From Siphonodentalium dalli (taxonomy: Eukaryota; Mollusca; Scaphopoda; Gadilida; Siphonodentaliidae), in the NCBI GenBank assembly GCA_032622095.1, contig CP136063.1, positions 219,867,982 through 219,931,981 of the forward strand: a stretch of DNA of 64,000 nt, in the 5' to 3' direction. Shown in pieces: positions 21,012-32,129 of the stretch; positions within the stretch are counted from its first letter, which is position 1, and each line of letters starts with the position of its first letter. A model generated the notes under the pieces. It was not told the origin of the DNA and made no database searches. It saw only the letters and a list, made by a program, of their open reading frames with translations. A program made the position numbers and the translations under genes.

Positions 21012-21526
21012 TTTACATACTAAGTGTGATCATCACTAAATCCAGCATTCCGATTGGTCGGCGCCCACGTGGCTAGTTGCAATTATTTCTCGATGAATGC
21101 GCAACAGCAAATAACTGCAGCCTCATAACAACATCGACACGTCATTGGGTTTGGAAAGACGAACGCGTAATGTTTTGGGCGCATTTGGACTCGCGCAGGA
21201 TTGACTTAATAAATCATCGGGTTTCAATATAAAGAGAAATTGTTCTTGTTAACTTTTGCCAAGGGTGCTATGGGATATTTTGGGCTGGTTTTGTCACGAT
21301 ACACTTTTCGATTTAAATACATTTACAAAAGTGGCTTTTTCGCTAAATGTATATAAATATAAGGATTAACTGTCATGTGGACTGTTTTTATGGAGATGTA
21401 ACCGTGAGGTAAGTGGTCATAACTTGTATGTAAAGCCCTCTTCGGGTTTTACATACAAGTTATGACCACTTACCTCACGGTTACATCTCCATAAAAAACA
21501 GTCCACATGACAGTTAATCCTTATAT
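21012..21526 (-). mobile_element. Foldback-head element D, copy 2
   Basis: Same unit as 1323-1830 but inverted: tail first (ATTTACATACTAAGTGTGAT), palindromic head last (about 21357-21526). The centre reads GCCCTCTTCGGGTTTT. Arms match almost perfectly over about 75 bp. It lies only about 80 bp from element G, whereas copy 1 lies inside G. Confidence 0.7.
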
Positions 21527-23029
21527 GAATACATCTTATGATCAAGGTCTCGAATCTTACAGTCCAAAGAAAAAAAATAACACATGTAATGAACTCTGCT
21601 ACTTTAGTAGGACCTTAGAGAGAAACAAAATCCAGGACAATTACTCAGAACTAATTGAGATTACCAAGTACATGGTTCAATCATTTTATATCAACCGTTG
21701 ACGTCAGCTTTCGATACAAAGTAACTATCATTGCTCTGTCAAAGCGTTTGTTTCTGTTTATGTGCTGTGACATTTAGAATCCTATAGATCCTTTTGTTAT
21801 CAGTAAGTTTTGTTGTTTGCTCGCCTATAGAACATAGGACGTGGTCGCCGGTGGTAGCGGTGTGTACCCGCGTTAACAGTTCTGCGACACATGGCCTGCC
21901 TGGCTATTGATTTGTGAGTTATTTCTGGATTTTAAAGAGGATTACTGTATAAATCTTTTATAATAATGTCAATTGTGTGACCAGATTTAAGACAAAAGTT
22001 CCTTATTGACACATTCCTTATTGACACATTGACACATTCCTTATTGGATACTTTGTCACATGCAATAAGAATGGACCTTTCCACACCTGTCAATCAAATA
22101 ATTATTAGTAGATATTTTTCTATTAATCAATGACTGAGCCATTCGCTTGCGGAATTGAAAATTATTTATTCACCCTAATTTTGATATCTGTGCATACTTT
22201 CAGTGTAAAATTGCGATATTCAACCAACTTTTTTGTTGTCATATCATAACAAACTCAAATTTTTATGTATATTTATGATTACAACACTGTTTTTCATTTT
22301 GCGTGACACGTGTATTTTTTTTCACAATTAAATGTATGTTCTCAGGGTTTTTAGGCAATAGGAAGTCCCGTCGTCAAAAAATGAGCACTGTCGCCATTGT
22401 GGAAGAATCAAAACGGCATATGTTATGAGTATGGTGACGTCACGGCGTAAATTTAATGTCCGTGGCTATATTTATGGCACTGAAAAGGGAGAAACTTTGT
22501 ATAAATTGATGATCTCGCTGTCTGCTTGGAACAGATGATTGGATATTCAGAATAATTTACTTATTACTACAGTACTTAAAATATAAATACTCATGAATAC
22601 TTAGTATTATCGCAATTTTATTACACTCCTATGTGCGATTTCCATTGAAAAAGCTGTTAATTAAAAATGGTAATGTCACTAGTGAATTTCGTCATTTCCT
22701 GTGATGTCATTGGCGTTACGTCGCTTACTGATCTAAACTGAATTTTCGATAGTTGATCTTTATCTACATCGGGACTTTCATGCATTAATTATGTGTGTTC
22801 TGTGGCGAACCAAATTGATGCAGAAGTGTAATAAATAGAGTAATCAATTACTACCAAGAATCATGTTCAATAATTCACTCGAGGCGAGAGACGTTTTGGG
22901 TAAGAAACTCGTCTGCTAATGCCCACTCGTTTCTTATCGACTTCTCTCTCCTCTTGTGAATTAATTAACCTAATTATCAGAACCAATTGATTACTTTCTA
23001 TATATTCACCCACAGGTCTGATACAAGAC
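21527..23029. other. Unique-looking 1.5-kb stretch with two CRE-like sites
   Basis: This is the longest repeat-poor part before 29 kb. It holds two perfect TGACGTCA octamers (21699-21706 and 22435-22442), the CREB/ATF core site, and a related TTACGTCGC near 22,715. ACATTCCTTATTG-type words repeat near 22,010-22,040. No coding frame of note. Whether it is regulatory cannot be decided from sequence. Confidence 0.4.
22877..22970. repeat. Imperfect 95-bp foldback
   Basis: AATTCACTCGAGGCGAGAGA...GTAAGAAACTCGT pairs imperfectly with ACGAGTTTCTTA-like sequence and CTCCTCTTGTGAATT. Arms contain several mismatches, unlike the sharp family B palindromes. Possibly an old palindromic MITE or an RNA hairpin. 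Confidence 0.5.
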
Positions 23030-23667
23030 TGATTATAGCTTGCCTGTCATTAGTAATTAAATTTGCAGAATGAGGTCCCACAGAGGGTGAATTTAGGCCT
23101 CATCTTCTCGGGACAATTTCTTTAAATATCAAATTTCTATAGAAACTTAGATTCTATTTCTTTTTTAGTTTAGTTTCTCTATATCCCCAAATTGGCAGAT
23201 GACACATTGCATAATCGAGGTTCCCAATGCATGTACATGTACATCACAATATTCCCATTTGGGAACTTCAATCTGAGTCTATGTCTCCCATAGCAGATGA
23301 GGCCATGCAGATTGCAGAATGAGGTCCCAAGAGGGTGAATTTGTTGTAGCATCACTAAATTCATCCTCTGGGGACCTCATTCTGCTTAGGCCTTATCTTC
23401 TCTGGACAATTTCTTTATTATCAAGTTTCTATAGATTCTATTTCTTTTTTAGTTTAGTTTCTCTATATCCCCAAATTGGCAGACGACACATTGCATAATC
23501 GAGGTTCCCAATGCGTGTACATCACAATATTCACCATTTGGGAACTTCAATCTGAGTCTATGTCTCCTACAGCATACGAGGCCATGCAGAATGAGGTCCC
23601 AAGAGGGTGAATTTGGTGATGCTAGCTATGCGGTATAGCGTCACTAAATCCACCCTCTGGGGACCTC
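23030..23667 (+). mobile_element. Tandem dimer of hAT-like MITE family A
   Basis: Two first-subfamily cores sit head to tail (each with TTTTTTAGTTTAGTTTCTCT and CATTGCATAATCGAGGTTCC; about 23,160 and 23,450). Three hairpin-like joints separate and bound them (about 23,065, 23,315 and 23,590), all partly deleted. Left end CAAGACTGATTATAG is mutated; the right end is cut where a 58-bp tandem array begins. Confidence 0.8.
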
Positions 23668-23668
23668 T

Positions 23669-24150
23669 GGTCCCTGTGTTCCGGTCTAGAAAGATGGCCT
23701 TCTCCCAATTTGAAACCTCTATGCTGGTCCCTGTGTACCAGTCAAGAAAGAAGTGACTTCTCCCAATTTGAAATCTCTAGGCTGTTCCCTGTGTACCGGT
23801 CTAGAAAGAAGTGACTTCTCCCAATATGAAACCTCTAGGCTGTTCCCTGTGTACCGGTCTAGAAAGAAGTGACTTCTCCCAATATGAAACCGCTATGCTG
23901 GTCCCTGTGTACCGGTCTAGAAAGAAGTGACTTCTCCCAATTTGAAACCTCTATGCTGGTCCCTGTGTACCGGTCTAGAAAGAAGTGACTTCTCCCAATA
24001 TGAAACCGCTATGCTGGTCCCTGTGTACCGGTCTAGAAAGAAGTGACTTCTCCCAATTTTAAACCTCTAGGCTGTTCCCTGTGTACTGGTCTAGAAAGAA
24101 GTGACTTCTCCCAATTTGAAACTTCTAGACTGGTCCCTGCTGTATACTGA
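23669..24150 (+). repeat. 58-bp tandem repeat, about 8 units
   Basis: TCCCTGTGT recurs every 57-58 bp from 23671. A typical unit carries ACCGGTCTAGAAAGAAGTGA, CTTCTCCCAATTTGAAACCT and CTATGCTGG. Variants (TTTGAAA/TATGAAA; CTATGCTGG/CTAGGCTGT) alternate in a way suggesting two-unit copying. It abuts the right hairpin of the preceding MITE at GGACCTCTGGTCCC. Confidence 0.93.
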
Positions 24151-24333
24151 ACTTTTCATCACCCTGCAATTCTCAATTATAGTGCTGTCATTTTATCATA
24201 TCCTTCCAAATTAGCCGTGCCCTAATGGAGTCACACAATACATTGTGCAATGAGTCTCGATGGTATAGTCTGCATTCACTATCGACTGAAATGTTTCCAT
24301 TGTATCTGTGTATGCACTATGTTATATAGAGCC

Positions 24334-24775
24334 ATGCCTTGAAATAGTAAGTCTCTCATTCGCAGAATGAGGACCCCAGAGGTGAATTTAGTGACAATAT
24401 TCCACAAGGTGGCTAGCATCACCAAATTCACCCTCTGGGAACCTCATTCTGCTGAGGCATCAACTGCTATGGGAGACCTAGGATCAGATTGAAGTTCCCC
24501 AGTTGTATGATGATGTTCACCCATTAGTCACCTTGATTATGCATTTTAATATCTTCTGCAAATTAAGGGATATAGAAACTGAACAGAAGGGGAAAAAGTA
24601 ACAAAAATCAATGTTAATTTGAGACTATAGATACTTCCCAGAAGAAATGGCCTAAGCAGAATGAGGTCCCCAGATGGTGAATTTAGTGATGCTAGCCCAC
24701 TGTGAGTTAGTGTGCCACTAAATACACCATCTGGGAACCTCATTCTGCAAATGACAGACACACTATTTCAAGGCT
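24334..24775 (+). mobile_element. hAT-like MITE family A, second subfamily, full length
   Basis: CATGCCTTGAAATAGT at the left and TATTTCAAGGCTT at the right. Flanks TATAGAGC and TTTAGAGC match at 7 of 8 bases. Both hairpins and the second-subfamily core (minus orientation) are present. Confidence 0.87.
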
Positions 24776-25020
24776 TTTAGAGCAGGCGGACACATAATAC
24801 CATGCTATTGATGAAATGATAAAGAGTGATAAAATGTAGTTACAACAGCCGTGTATCGTTTTATCGGTGATAAAAACATGTTTATCGAACATACACCTCA
24901 GACCCAATGATTAGACCCACTCACCAACATAAAGATGCATGATTGTTGAACTCTGCCCTTATAAAGAATACAGCACATATTCAAATAAGACAAATAAATG
25001 ATTGTATCAATGCCAGACAA

Positions 25021-25368
25021 TAGAGACCTTTTGCAAAATCACTATTACGATTATGGATAGGATATATTGTCCTCTAGTAAGGTGGACACCATCACAATTT
25101 ACCTACAATGGTTATTTGGTGAGACGGCATATGCCCGACGATATTCAGTTACACATATATTTGATAGAAAAAGTAATCTGTGTCTCTTTGAGATCCCATG
25201 TTCAGGACCAGTGGCACATCCTTGACACATCTGCACATAATTAAACTGTGTGGGGTATATTTTGTCTCACATTAGAACCCCTGTGCACAAAGATCGAATT
25301 TTGGCTGTATAGTGGCAGGATATTGTCCATATCCATAATCGTATTCGTGATTTTGCGAAAGGTCTCTA
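25021..25368. mobile_element. TA-flanked element with about 45-bp inverted ends
   Basis: Left TAGAGACCTTTTGCAAAATC (25021) pairs with GATTTTGCGAAAGGTCTCTA (ends 25368); complementarity continues through ATTACGATTATGGATA. TA is present at both edges. The interior (about 250 bp) holds most of an 80-codon frame (25002-25244) that starts outside the element, so I do not treat it as a gene. Confidence 0.75.
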
Positions 25369-25503
25369 TTAAAGGCACATACATGTAACTGACTCATAGC
25401 GGTTAAATGTGAAAAATCATTAATAATAATGAACATGTACAATCATCACCACTAAGAAGTACAAGGAAAAATAGATCAACTTTGTGCTTATTCTTGTTAT
25501 TAA

Positions 25504-25717
25504 TACAGTAATGCCCTAAATAATCGACTCCTTAACCACATCATAATTATGGGTAACTTTTCAGGATTTAGTCAGAAATATGGCTTGTTGCCATTCATCG
25601 GAAAGCTCTCAGTGAGAGCTTTCCGATGAATGGCAGCAAGCCATATTTCTGACTAAATCCTGAAAAATTACCCATAATTCTGCTGTGGTTAAGAAGTTGA
25701 TTATTTAGGGCAATTTA
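25504..25717. mobile_element. Palindromic MITE family B, copy 7
   Basis: Nearly complete. Both arms share a substitution not found in other copies: AGTCAGAAATATGG on the left and CCATATTTCTGACT on the right. The right terminus GGGCAATTTA is eroded and merges with the start of the next copy. Confidence 0.88.
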
Positions 25718-25855
25718 CAGTAATGTCTTAAATAATCGACTCGTTAACCATAGCAGAATTATGGGTAATTTTTCAGGATTTAGTTGGAAATATGGCTTGT
25801 TGCCATTCATCGGAAAGCTCTCAGTCTGCTGTCGATTATTTAAGGCATTACTGTA
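25716..25855. mobile_element. Palindromic MITE family B, copy 8, right arm deleted
   Basis: Starts TACAGTAATGTCTTAAATAA directly at the end of copy 7. The left arm is intact to GCTCTCAGT; then the sequence jumps to CTGCTGTCGATTATTTAAGG and ends CATTACTGTA. Both tips carry the TTAA variant (TCTTAAAT / ATTTAAGG). Confidence 0.85.
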
Positions 25856-26078
25856 ACTCTCCAATAATTTTGCATGTCATGTAAACATTACTGTTAACAG
25901 TGGAATGACCTATAAAGTCCAATTAGTCAAATAAGATACCAAAGTGGTGATGTTTATACAGATATGTAGACTGGGGTATCTGAAAAATATATTGAATTTG
26001 TTATGGTTAGTTTTGTTTGACAACCGAAAGCTTGGATTAGAGCAGCAAAAATTACAATACTTAATTTATTGACATGAC

Positions 26079-26550
26079 TATATGTGACCCGCCATATCAA
26101 ATCCAGGCGTAAGTCGGGATTTTTTTTACCCTGTGCCAATGCATTCTCTTATATATGCGAGTCGACCATAGGTCGCCTCGCATATATAAGAGAATGCATT
26201 GGCCTAACAATTTTTTATCATTTTTTTTAAAATAAATGTTTCTTACCATTTTTAGGACATAAAATAAAAAACATCCATTACCCTTCAGGGAGCCCCACAC
26301 ATATATAGAAGCATATAGAAGAGTGTGGTCTGCTCATGTTTGTCTGGGGCTCTGTATGGTTGAAATTATAAAATTGTTAAAGAATACAAGAAAAAATTAT
26401 TAAAATTGTAAAAAATTGTTAGGCCAATCAATGCATTCTCTTATATATGCGAGGCGACCTATGGTCGACTCGCATATATAAGAGAATGCATTGGCACAGG
26501 GTAAAAAAATCCCGACTTACGACTGGATTTGATATGGCGGGTCACATATA
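26079..26550. mobile_element. Element with TATATGTGACCCGCC ends around the shared palindrome module
   Basis: The ends TATATGTGACCCGCCATATC and GATATGGCGGGTCACATATA are inverted copies; pairing continues through AAATCCAGNCGTAAGTCGGG and meets ACCCTGTGCC. Inside are the same two 70-bp palindromes as in family C (about 26,135-26,204 and 26,422-26,496). Between them is a further small insertion-like piece with AGCCCCACACATATATAG and GTCTGGGGCTCTG. There is no TTAA flank, so the outer ends belong to another family. Confidence 0.8.
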
Positions 26551-26654
26551 AAGAAAAATACCTAAATAATGCAAAACACCTAAATAATGCCAATTACTCT
26601 TGATTCGCATCTATGAATGCCACCATATGCAACCCATAGTTCAAGGCAAATATT

Positions 26655-26812
26655 CTGTATCAACACTATATAGGGGTGATAGGAAGACAGTCAGCCATGA
26701 CTATATCACCCCTAACAATATACATGTAGTCTATTAATATTATATTTATTTGTAATTGTACTTTCCATGTGTGTATATTGTAAATAAAATTATCCTATCC
26801 TATCCTATATAG
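26655..26812 (+). repeat. Retroposon-like 3' tail, copy 1
   Basis: TATATCACCCCTA...ATATAC...TGTATATTGTAAATAAAATT followed by TATCC repeated (TATCCTATCCTATCCTATA). A related tail lies at about 30,350-30,487. A conserved tail ending in a short tandem repeat is typical of non-LTR retrotransposon 3' ends, but no reverse transcriptase is present. Confidence 0.45.
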
Positions 26813-26815
26813 GCA

Positions 26816-27204
26816 TTAACCCTTTACCCAACAAACCGGCCAAATAAAGCTTCAACAGCCTAAAATATCTTCGGTCTGTCTCAATAGAACCATACACATA
26901 TGGATATCATTGGAACCGGCTCCTTGACCACATTGTGATAGTTACAGTTATGCCCTGTGCCAATGCATTCTCTTATATATGCGAGTCGACCATAGGTCGC
27001 CTCGCATATATAAGAGAATGCATTGGCCTAAAAAAAATATTTTTTAACACTTTTTACCATTTTTTCTTACATTCTTTAACAATTTTATAATTTTTAATGT
27101 GTTAAGCCAATGCATTCTCTTATATATGCGAGGCGACCTATGGTCGACTCGCATATATAAGAGAATGCATTGGCACAGGGCCGTTCTGTTGGGTAAAGGG
27201 TTAA
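26816..27204 (-). mobile_element. TTAA MITE family C, copy 5
   Basis: TTAA at 26816-26819 and 27201-27204. Left end is slightly short (CCCAACAAACCGGCCAAATA); both palindromes are complete. Confidence 0.9.
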
Positions 27205-27422
27205 TATAGGCACTGATATGTCGGCATAACTTGTTTCTGACATCTGCATGGTTTATTCATTATGAAGTCAGTAGGATGTTGGTATCATTAAGAGGTGGGC
27301 GAATTGATTTTTATGACCCCAAACTCGGGTTACAACAAATCTACTCTCAGGGATATTAGATCTCTACAAAAAGTAATTTACCTAACGCTACTCCAAATTA
27401 CTCATGGAATTTATGTATAAAT

Positions 27423-28029
27423 TAGGGCCCTGCGAATCAATTAAATGCGATTCAGAATCTTTCGTCTGATTCAATTCGATTCGAAATCGGCTGTACTGAT
27501 TTGAATTGTATTGAAAGATGGGCACCAGTTGCATTCTCATTACTTCAACAGACAACATTTCTTTTTTGTGAAGATAGATTACAATACCAACGAAAGACCA
27601 CACATACAAACACTGTTGTCGATTGGGCTATACTATATAGTCCACCAAAGCGTTGTGCGACTGATGCAACTGATCTAGAAAAATTTCATATATAATTTTG
27701 TCGAACTTCAGCTGCGTGAATGAGATTGCTTACTGACTTCATTATTTTATAGCAGAGATGGCCATAAAGAATGCACACTTAATTGGTTAAAAGTGAATTT
27801 GATCCATTTGTGGATAATATTTACATTATATACTGATGAACATGTATCGTTGTTACAAAGTGAGCATATTGATACCGGTACAGCCACCCAGTCAAGTGAT
27901 ATCTGCATCTTCACTATTGATACGTCTGGTTCAATAATTTGATTCGATATTAGATGCGATTCGCAATCATTTGACTGATTCGATTCGAGATTCAGTTCAA
28001 AATGAAAATGCCCATTTCGTAGGGCCCTA
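27423..28029. mobile_element. hAT-like element, TAGGGCCCT ends
   Basis: TAGGGCCCTGCGAA (27423) and TTCGTAGGGCCCTA (ends 28029) are inverted. Flanks GTATAAAT (27415-27422) and GTATCAAT (28030-28037) match at 7 of 8 bases. Subterminal ATTCGATTCGA-type words (27474 and 27980 areas) occur at both ends. A 169-codon minus-strand frame (27747-28256) crosses the right end and extends beyond it; part of its translation is the inverted end itself, so I do not call it a gene. Confidence 0.82.
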
Positions 28030-28486
28030 GTATCAATGCTTATAGTTTTGACGACATTGTTTTCCTTAGCCGGACCTTCTCTGGAATTCTCTACCATTGA
28101 ATATCCGCAAATGTCCTGTTTATGATGAATAATTATCGCATGCTTCTTCTGTATTTTTGTTATTGGATTTAATATGTTTGTTAAGCACCTTGATACCTTG
28201 GTGATATGGCATATGATATGCAGTTCAAAAGAACTGTAGAATGGTCTATTCTTCATTATAGTGGGGAGTGTTCAGAATATATAAGCATATGTAGGCATTT
28301 GGATTAATTTGTGGGGTTGGTCAACTTAGTGGCTGCATGAACATCCATACAAATGACTCATTGGGAATCAAGTTTTCGATTATCAAAGAGATTAACCATG
28401 AAGATGTTAATTCTTTGTGATAAAGATATTATTGGTTTCACCCGATTGAGTTTATATAAAGCCAGTTATCTATTCAAGCAGACGCT

Positions 28487-28952
28487 TTAACCCTTTCAGT
28501 GCCAGGTCCGATTTTTGTATCAACCCATATACCCTGTGCCAATGCATTCTCTTATATATGCGAGTCGACCATAGGTCGCCTCGCATATATAAGAGAATGC
28601 ATTGGCCTAACAATTTTTCATCATTTATTATTATTTTTTACTTAATAATTTTTTCTTATATTTTTTAACAGACTTATTTTGTAGGTTTATTGCCAGGGAA
28701 TCTTACGTTTTTCATGGGCATCAAAATTATTACTATCAATACTTGGTGATAGTTTTGAGTTATAACATGCCCCTAAGGTTTTATTCAGTTTGTTTTTAAA
28801 TTCGCTATAGCATGCTTAAGCATATACCCAAACAAAATTTAACCCAAAAAAAATTCAACCCAAAAAAATCTAAAATAAATTTTTTTTAGGGGCAATTTTA
28901 CAGACCGTAAATTAGGACCGATGAAATCGGCCCCTGGCACAGAAAGGGTTAA
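28487..28952. mobile_element. TTAA element with CCCTTTCAGTGCCAGG ends
   Basis: TTAA at 28487-28490 and 28949-28952. CCCTTTCAGTGCCAGG is matched by CCCCTGGCACAGAAAGGG. Only one copy of the shared palindrome is present, at about 28,536-28,606, flanked by ACCCTGTGCC and CCTAACAATTTTTC. The rest is AT-rich with runs such as ACCCAAAAAAA repeated near 28,850. The TTAA flank suggests a piggyBac-type element. Confidence 0.82.
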
Positions 28953-29869
28953 TTATGAGTGTGTTATATATTTAGGGTGGAATTGATAAACAACAGAGGT
29001 GAGAAATCTGATCTCCTACCCATTTTAGCAGAGGCAGCCCATGTGAGATAGCTGGGTTATTTCCCTGTCTCACATCACACCCTACCCACGTGACCACTTT
29101 ACCTATTTAATTAAGATCCGTCATTATGTTTTGTGTCAACTAAAGCAATGGTGACCAACCAGTTACGCTTCACGTTTCAACTAAATAAATACGGACAAAT
29201 GCGTGGACGATAATACAAATGGAGATATGCCTCCAACATTTTATACACGAAGCACCTTAAACATAAGCTCACTTGTAAATCAGAGTTGCATAACATGCAC
29301 TGAAAACGACTAATTGTGCATACACGTTCCATCAAATGGAAGCCCCAAAGCGATACTGGCATTACTTGCATATTTCGTAACATTTGAATAATAGCCACTT
29401 CACAAATGATGAACGAAATAGTTCCACATTCGAACAATTATCAAAGTTGCAATAAATCGACCAATGCGTCAAACTAACATTTGTCTATCATATATAAACA
29501 AATGGTACTGCTATGGACATTTCCCATGAAGAACATGATTAGTCTAGTTGAATTTACTTCATATATTTGGTCCGGACACTCGGCAAGCCCAAATATCTTG
29601 CCCCTCAGGTGAGATTTTGCCATCCCACACCCCAGGTCATGATAGACAATATTTAAGTCTCAATCTAAGAATTATGTATATTTCTGATAGATGCTCTCAC
29701 AACCACCTGATTGTCTCGATCTAAGAACTATGGATATTTCTGATAGATGCTCTCACAATGGCAGATACGAAGGGCTTTCAGCTGCGGATAATTCAATTTC
29801 AATGACGATCGGCCTTTTATTAGGATAGGTCATAATGAATCTAATGATCTTTTCTCTATTTCTTTGCAG
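28953..29869. other. No confirmed gene; 56-bp duplication inside
   Basis: No frame that I can support. GTCTCAATCTAAG (29657) and GTCTCGATCTAAG (29713) start a 56-bp tandem pair containing ATATTTCTGATAGATGCTCT. CATGTGAGATAG and CTGTCTCACATCAC near 29,040-29,080 form a weak dyad. Confidence 0.5.
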
Positions 29870-29937
29870 TTGCCATGGAAACAAAAGAATAGAAGTGTGA
29901 AATCACGAATGTGGAACCAGATTAATGCAACCCACAG
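29870..29937 (+). other. Possible internal exon (weak)
   Basis: A pyrimidine tract TTTTCTCTATTTCTTTGCAG (29850-29869) is a good animal acceptor site. The next 68 bases are open in the frame starting at 29870, with a basic translation (LPWKQKNRSVKSRMWNQI...), and end CACAG before GTATAG, a usable donor. The family B element starts within that donor (TA at 29939-29940), and the sequence after it again reads TATAG, so the donor word is preserved. No homology recognised, and no adjoining exons found. Confidence 0.3.
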
Positions 29938-29938
29938 G

Positions 29939-30154
29939 TATAGTAATGACCTAAATAATTTACTACTTAACCACAGCAGAATTATGGGTAATTTTCAGGA
30001 TTTAGTCGGAAATATGGTTTGTTGCCATTCATTGGAAAGCTCTCACTGAGAGCTTTCCGATGAATGGCAACAAGCCATATTTCCAACTAAATCCTGAAAA
30101 ATTACCCATAATTCTGCTGTGGTTAAGGAGTCGATTATTTAGGGCATTACCGTA
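29939..30154. mobile_element. Palindromic MITE family B, copy 9
   Basis: Full-length. TA flanks; left tip mutated to TAGTAATGACC, right tip GGCATTACCG. Loop CTCTCACTGAGAG. Confidence 0.9.
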
Positions 30155-30679
30155 TAGTAATAATCTCATGGCAAATTACCGATTGTTATGAGAAAATCTG
30201 TCGATGGTCCGGGTTAGTAACCATCAAACTACTAAGTATCTATAACATACACTTGATAATTATGTTCACAAGCTATGATTGTCTGTGCACTCACATGGAG
30301 ATGAACGCCCACATACGCCATCTTTAAACATTCACTATAACGATACATATGCAAACAGGGATGATGCGAAGACAGCCTGGAAGGGATATATCACCCCTAT
30401 GCAATATATATACAAAATATTTTTATTGTTCATAGTTTGTGATATTCATGTCTGTATATTGTAAATAAACCTATCCTTATCTAAAAAAAAAGCATCGGGT
30501 ACATGTATATTGGTGCTAGAATAACTAGCTTATGTCAGAGCCACAATATGCCTTTATCGTTAGCGTCAAATAAGGATATATATACACCATTTGAGTACCA
30601 CCAATTACTATAATCCCCAATAAGAAAAAACTGCCATGTATTCAATTATATTATTTAGTTTTAAACAGAATGGATTCGG
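30155..30679 (+). repeat. No confirmed gene; retroposon-like 3' tail, copy 2
   Basis: About 30,350-30,487 matches the tail at 26,655-26,812: GATATATCACCCCTATG, TGTATATTGTAAATAAACCT, then TATCCTTATC and a run of nine A. A short frame (30,279-30,464) enters it and could be the last codons of an old retrotransposon protein, but I see no diagnostic motif. Confidence 0.45.
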
Positions 30680-31420
30680 AAGTAGCAACAAGGCAAGCTG
30701 GTAAAGTCTACGCAGTAATTTCATCGCATGTAACAAACCCCCACGATATAAGTAGCAACAAGGCAAGCTGGTAAAGTCTACACAGTAATTTCATCACTAT
30801 GTAACAAACCCCCACAATATAAGTAGCAACAAGGCAAGCTGGTAAAGTCTACACAGTAATTTCATCACATGCAACAAGGCGAGCTGGTAAAGTCTACACA
30901 GTACTTTCATCACATGTAACAAACCCCCACGATATAAGTAGCAACAAGGCAAGCTGGTAAAGTCTACACAGTAATTTAATCGCATGTAACAAACCCCCAT
31001 GAAAAAGTAGCAACAAGGCAAGCTGGTAAAGTCTACACAGTACTTTCATCACATGTAACAAACCCCCACGATATAAGTAGCAACAAGGCAAGCTGGTAAA
31101 GTCTACACAGTAATTTAATCGCATGTAACAAACCCCCATGAAAAAGTAGCAACAAGGCAAGCTGGTAAAGTCTACACAGTAATTTCATGCATGTAACAAA
31201 CCCCATGATATAAGTAGCAACAAGGCAAGCTGGTAAAGTCTACACAGTAATTTCATGCATGTAACAAACCCCACGATATAAGTAGCAACAAGGCAAGCTG
31301 GTAAAGTCTACACAGTAATTTCATGCATGTAACAAACCCCCATGATATAAGTAGCAACAAGGCAAGCTGGTAAAGTCCTCACAGTAATTTCATCCCATGT
31401 GACAAACCCCCATGATATAA
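30680..31420. repeat. About 69-bp tandem repeat, about 11 units
   Basis: AGTAGCAACAAGGCAAGCTG recurs at 30680, 30750, 30821, 30938, 31007, 31077, 31148, 31215, 31282 and 31350, with a shortened unit near 30,870. Units carry GTAAAGTCTACACAGTAATT and ATGTAACAAACCCCCAYGA. Variants with GAAAA in place of CGATATA recur at about 140-bp spacing (30,998 and 31,138), a sign of two-unit copying. The minus-strand frames are repeat translations. Confidence 0.93.
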
Positions 31421-31869
31421 GCCTATTTGGGACTAGACAATAGAACACACACCCCGCATAATGAGAATCTCTCTAGTGAGACTTATGCATGAGACTTACC
31501 TATTTGCTTCCTGGTTACGGGCATCAAATTTCTTAAATAAATATTTTTATTACCTGTATTTCGCAGGCATCAAATCTGGAGATTCACACCAGCAAAAAGG
31601 GAGATTATACAGGTTTACACCCAAATTTAATGTGGCACAAAAAAAATGGTAAATGGCACAGCATTGTCACATGAAACTTTCTGGCCAGCACGGACCCTGC
31701 GAAGAAGCCTGGTTTATGTCCAAACAATTAATCTAATCTTGGTCTCTAATAAAAATTTGATGTTAGCAATAGCTGGTCTGTTTGAATATGTGTTTTTTTC
31801 TTTGTCATGATCTGACAGTATGCTGTTTGAGGTGTAAAATAACTGCTTTAATGATCAAAGAGAATGATA
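31421..31869. other. No recognisable gene; isolated hAT-like end
   Basis: CCAGCACGGACCCTG at about 31,685-31,699 resembles the right end of the hAT-like element at 33,175-33,693 (CCAGCGCGGACCCTG). I could not find a partner end, so this may be a fragment. Confidence 0.35.
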
Positions 31870-31877
31870 TCTGTACG

Positions 31878-32129
31878 CATGCCTTGAAATAGTGTGTCTG
31901 TCATTTGCAGAATGAGGTCCCCAGAGGATGAATTTAGTGATGCTACCCGCATAGCAGGCTAGCATCACCAAATTCATCCTCTGGGGACCTCATTCTGCTT
32001 ACACCTCAGCAGAATGAGGTTCCCATAGGGTGAATTTGGTGATGCTAGCAAGCTATGCGGGTAGGGTTACTAAATTCACCCTCTGGGGACCTCATTCTGC
32101 AAATGACAGACACACTATTTCAAGGATTG
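31878..32129 (+). mobile_element. hAT-like MITE family A, core-less copy with perfect target duplication
   Basis: TCTGTACG flanks both sides (31870-31877 and 32130-32137). The two hairpins are joined by only TTACACCTCA; the roughly 200-bp core is absent. A second copy with the same junction lies at 38,409-38,659, so this deleted form has itself moved or been copied. Confidence 0.92.

Noticed and set aside
27747-28256. 169-codon minus-strand frame, the longest in the window
   Set aside because: Part of the translation is the inverted end of the hAT-like element at 27,423-28,029, the frame crosses out of the element, and no domain or motif is recognisable.
30797-31160. Repetitive frames with LCRLYQLALL
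   Set aside because: Translation of the 69-bp tandem repeat; the frame is kept because the unit length is near a multiple of three.
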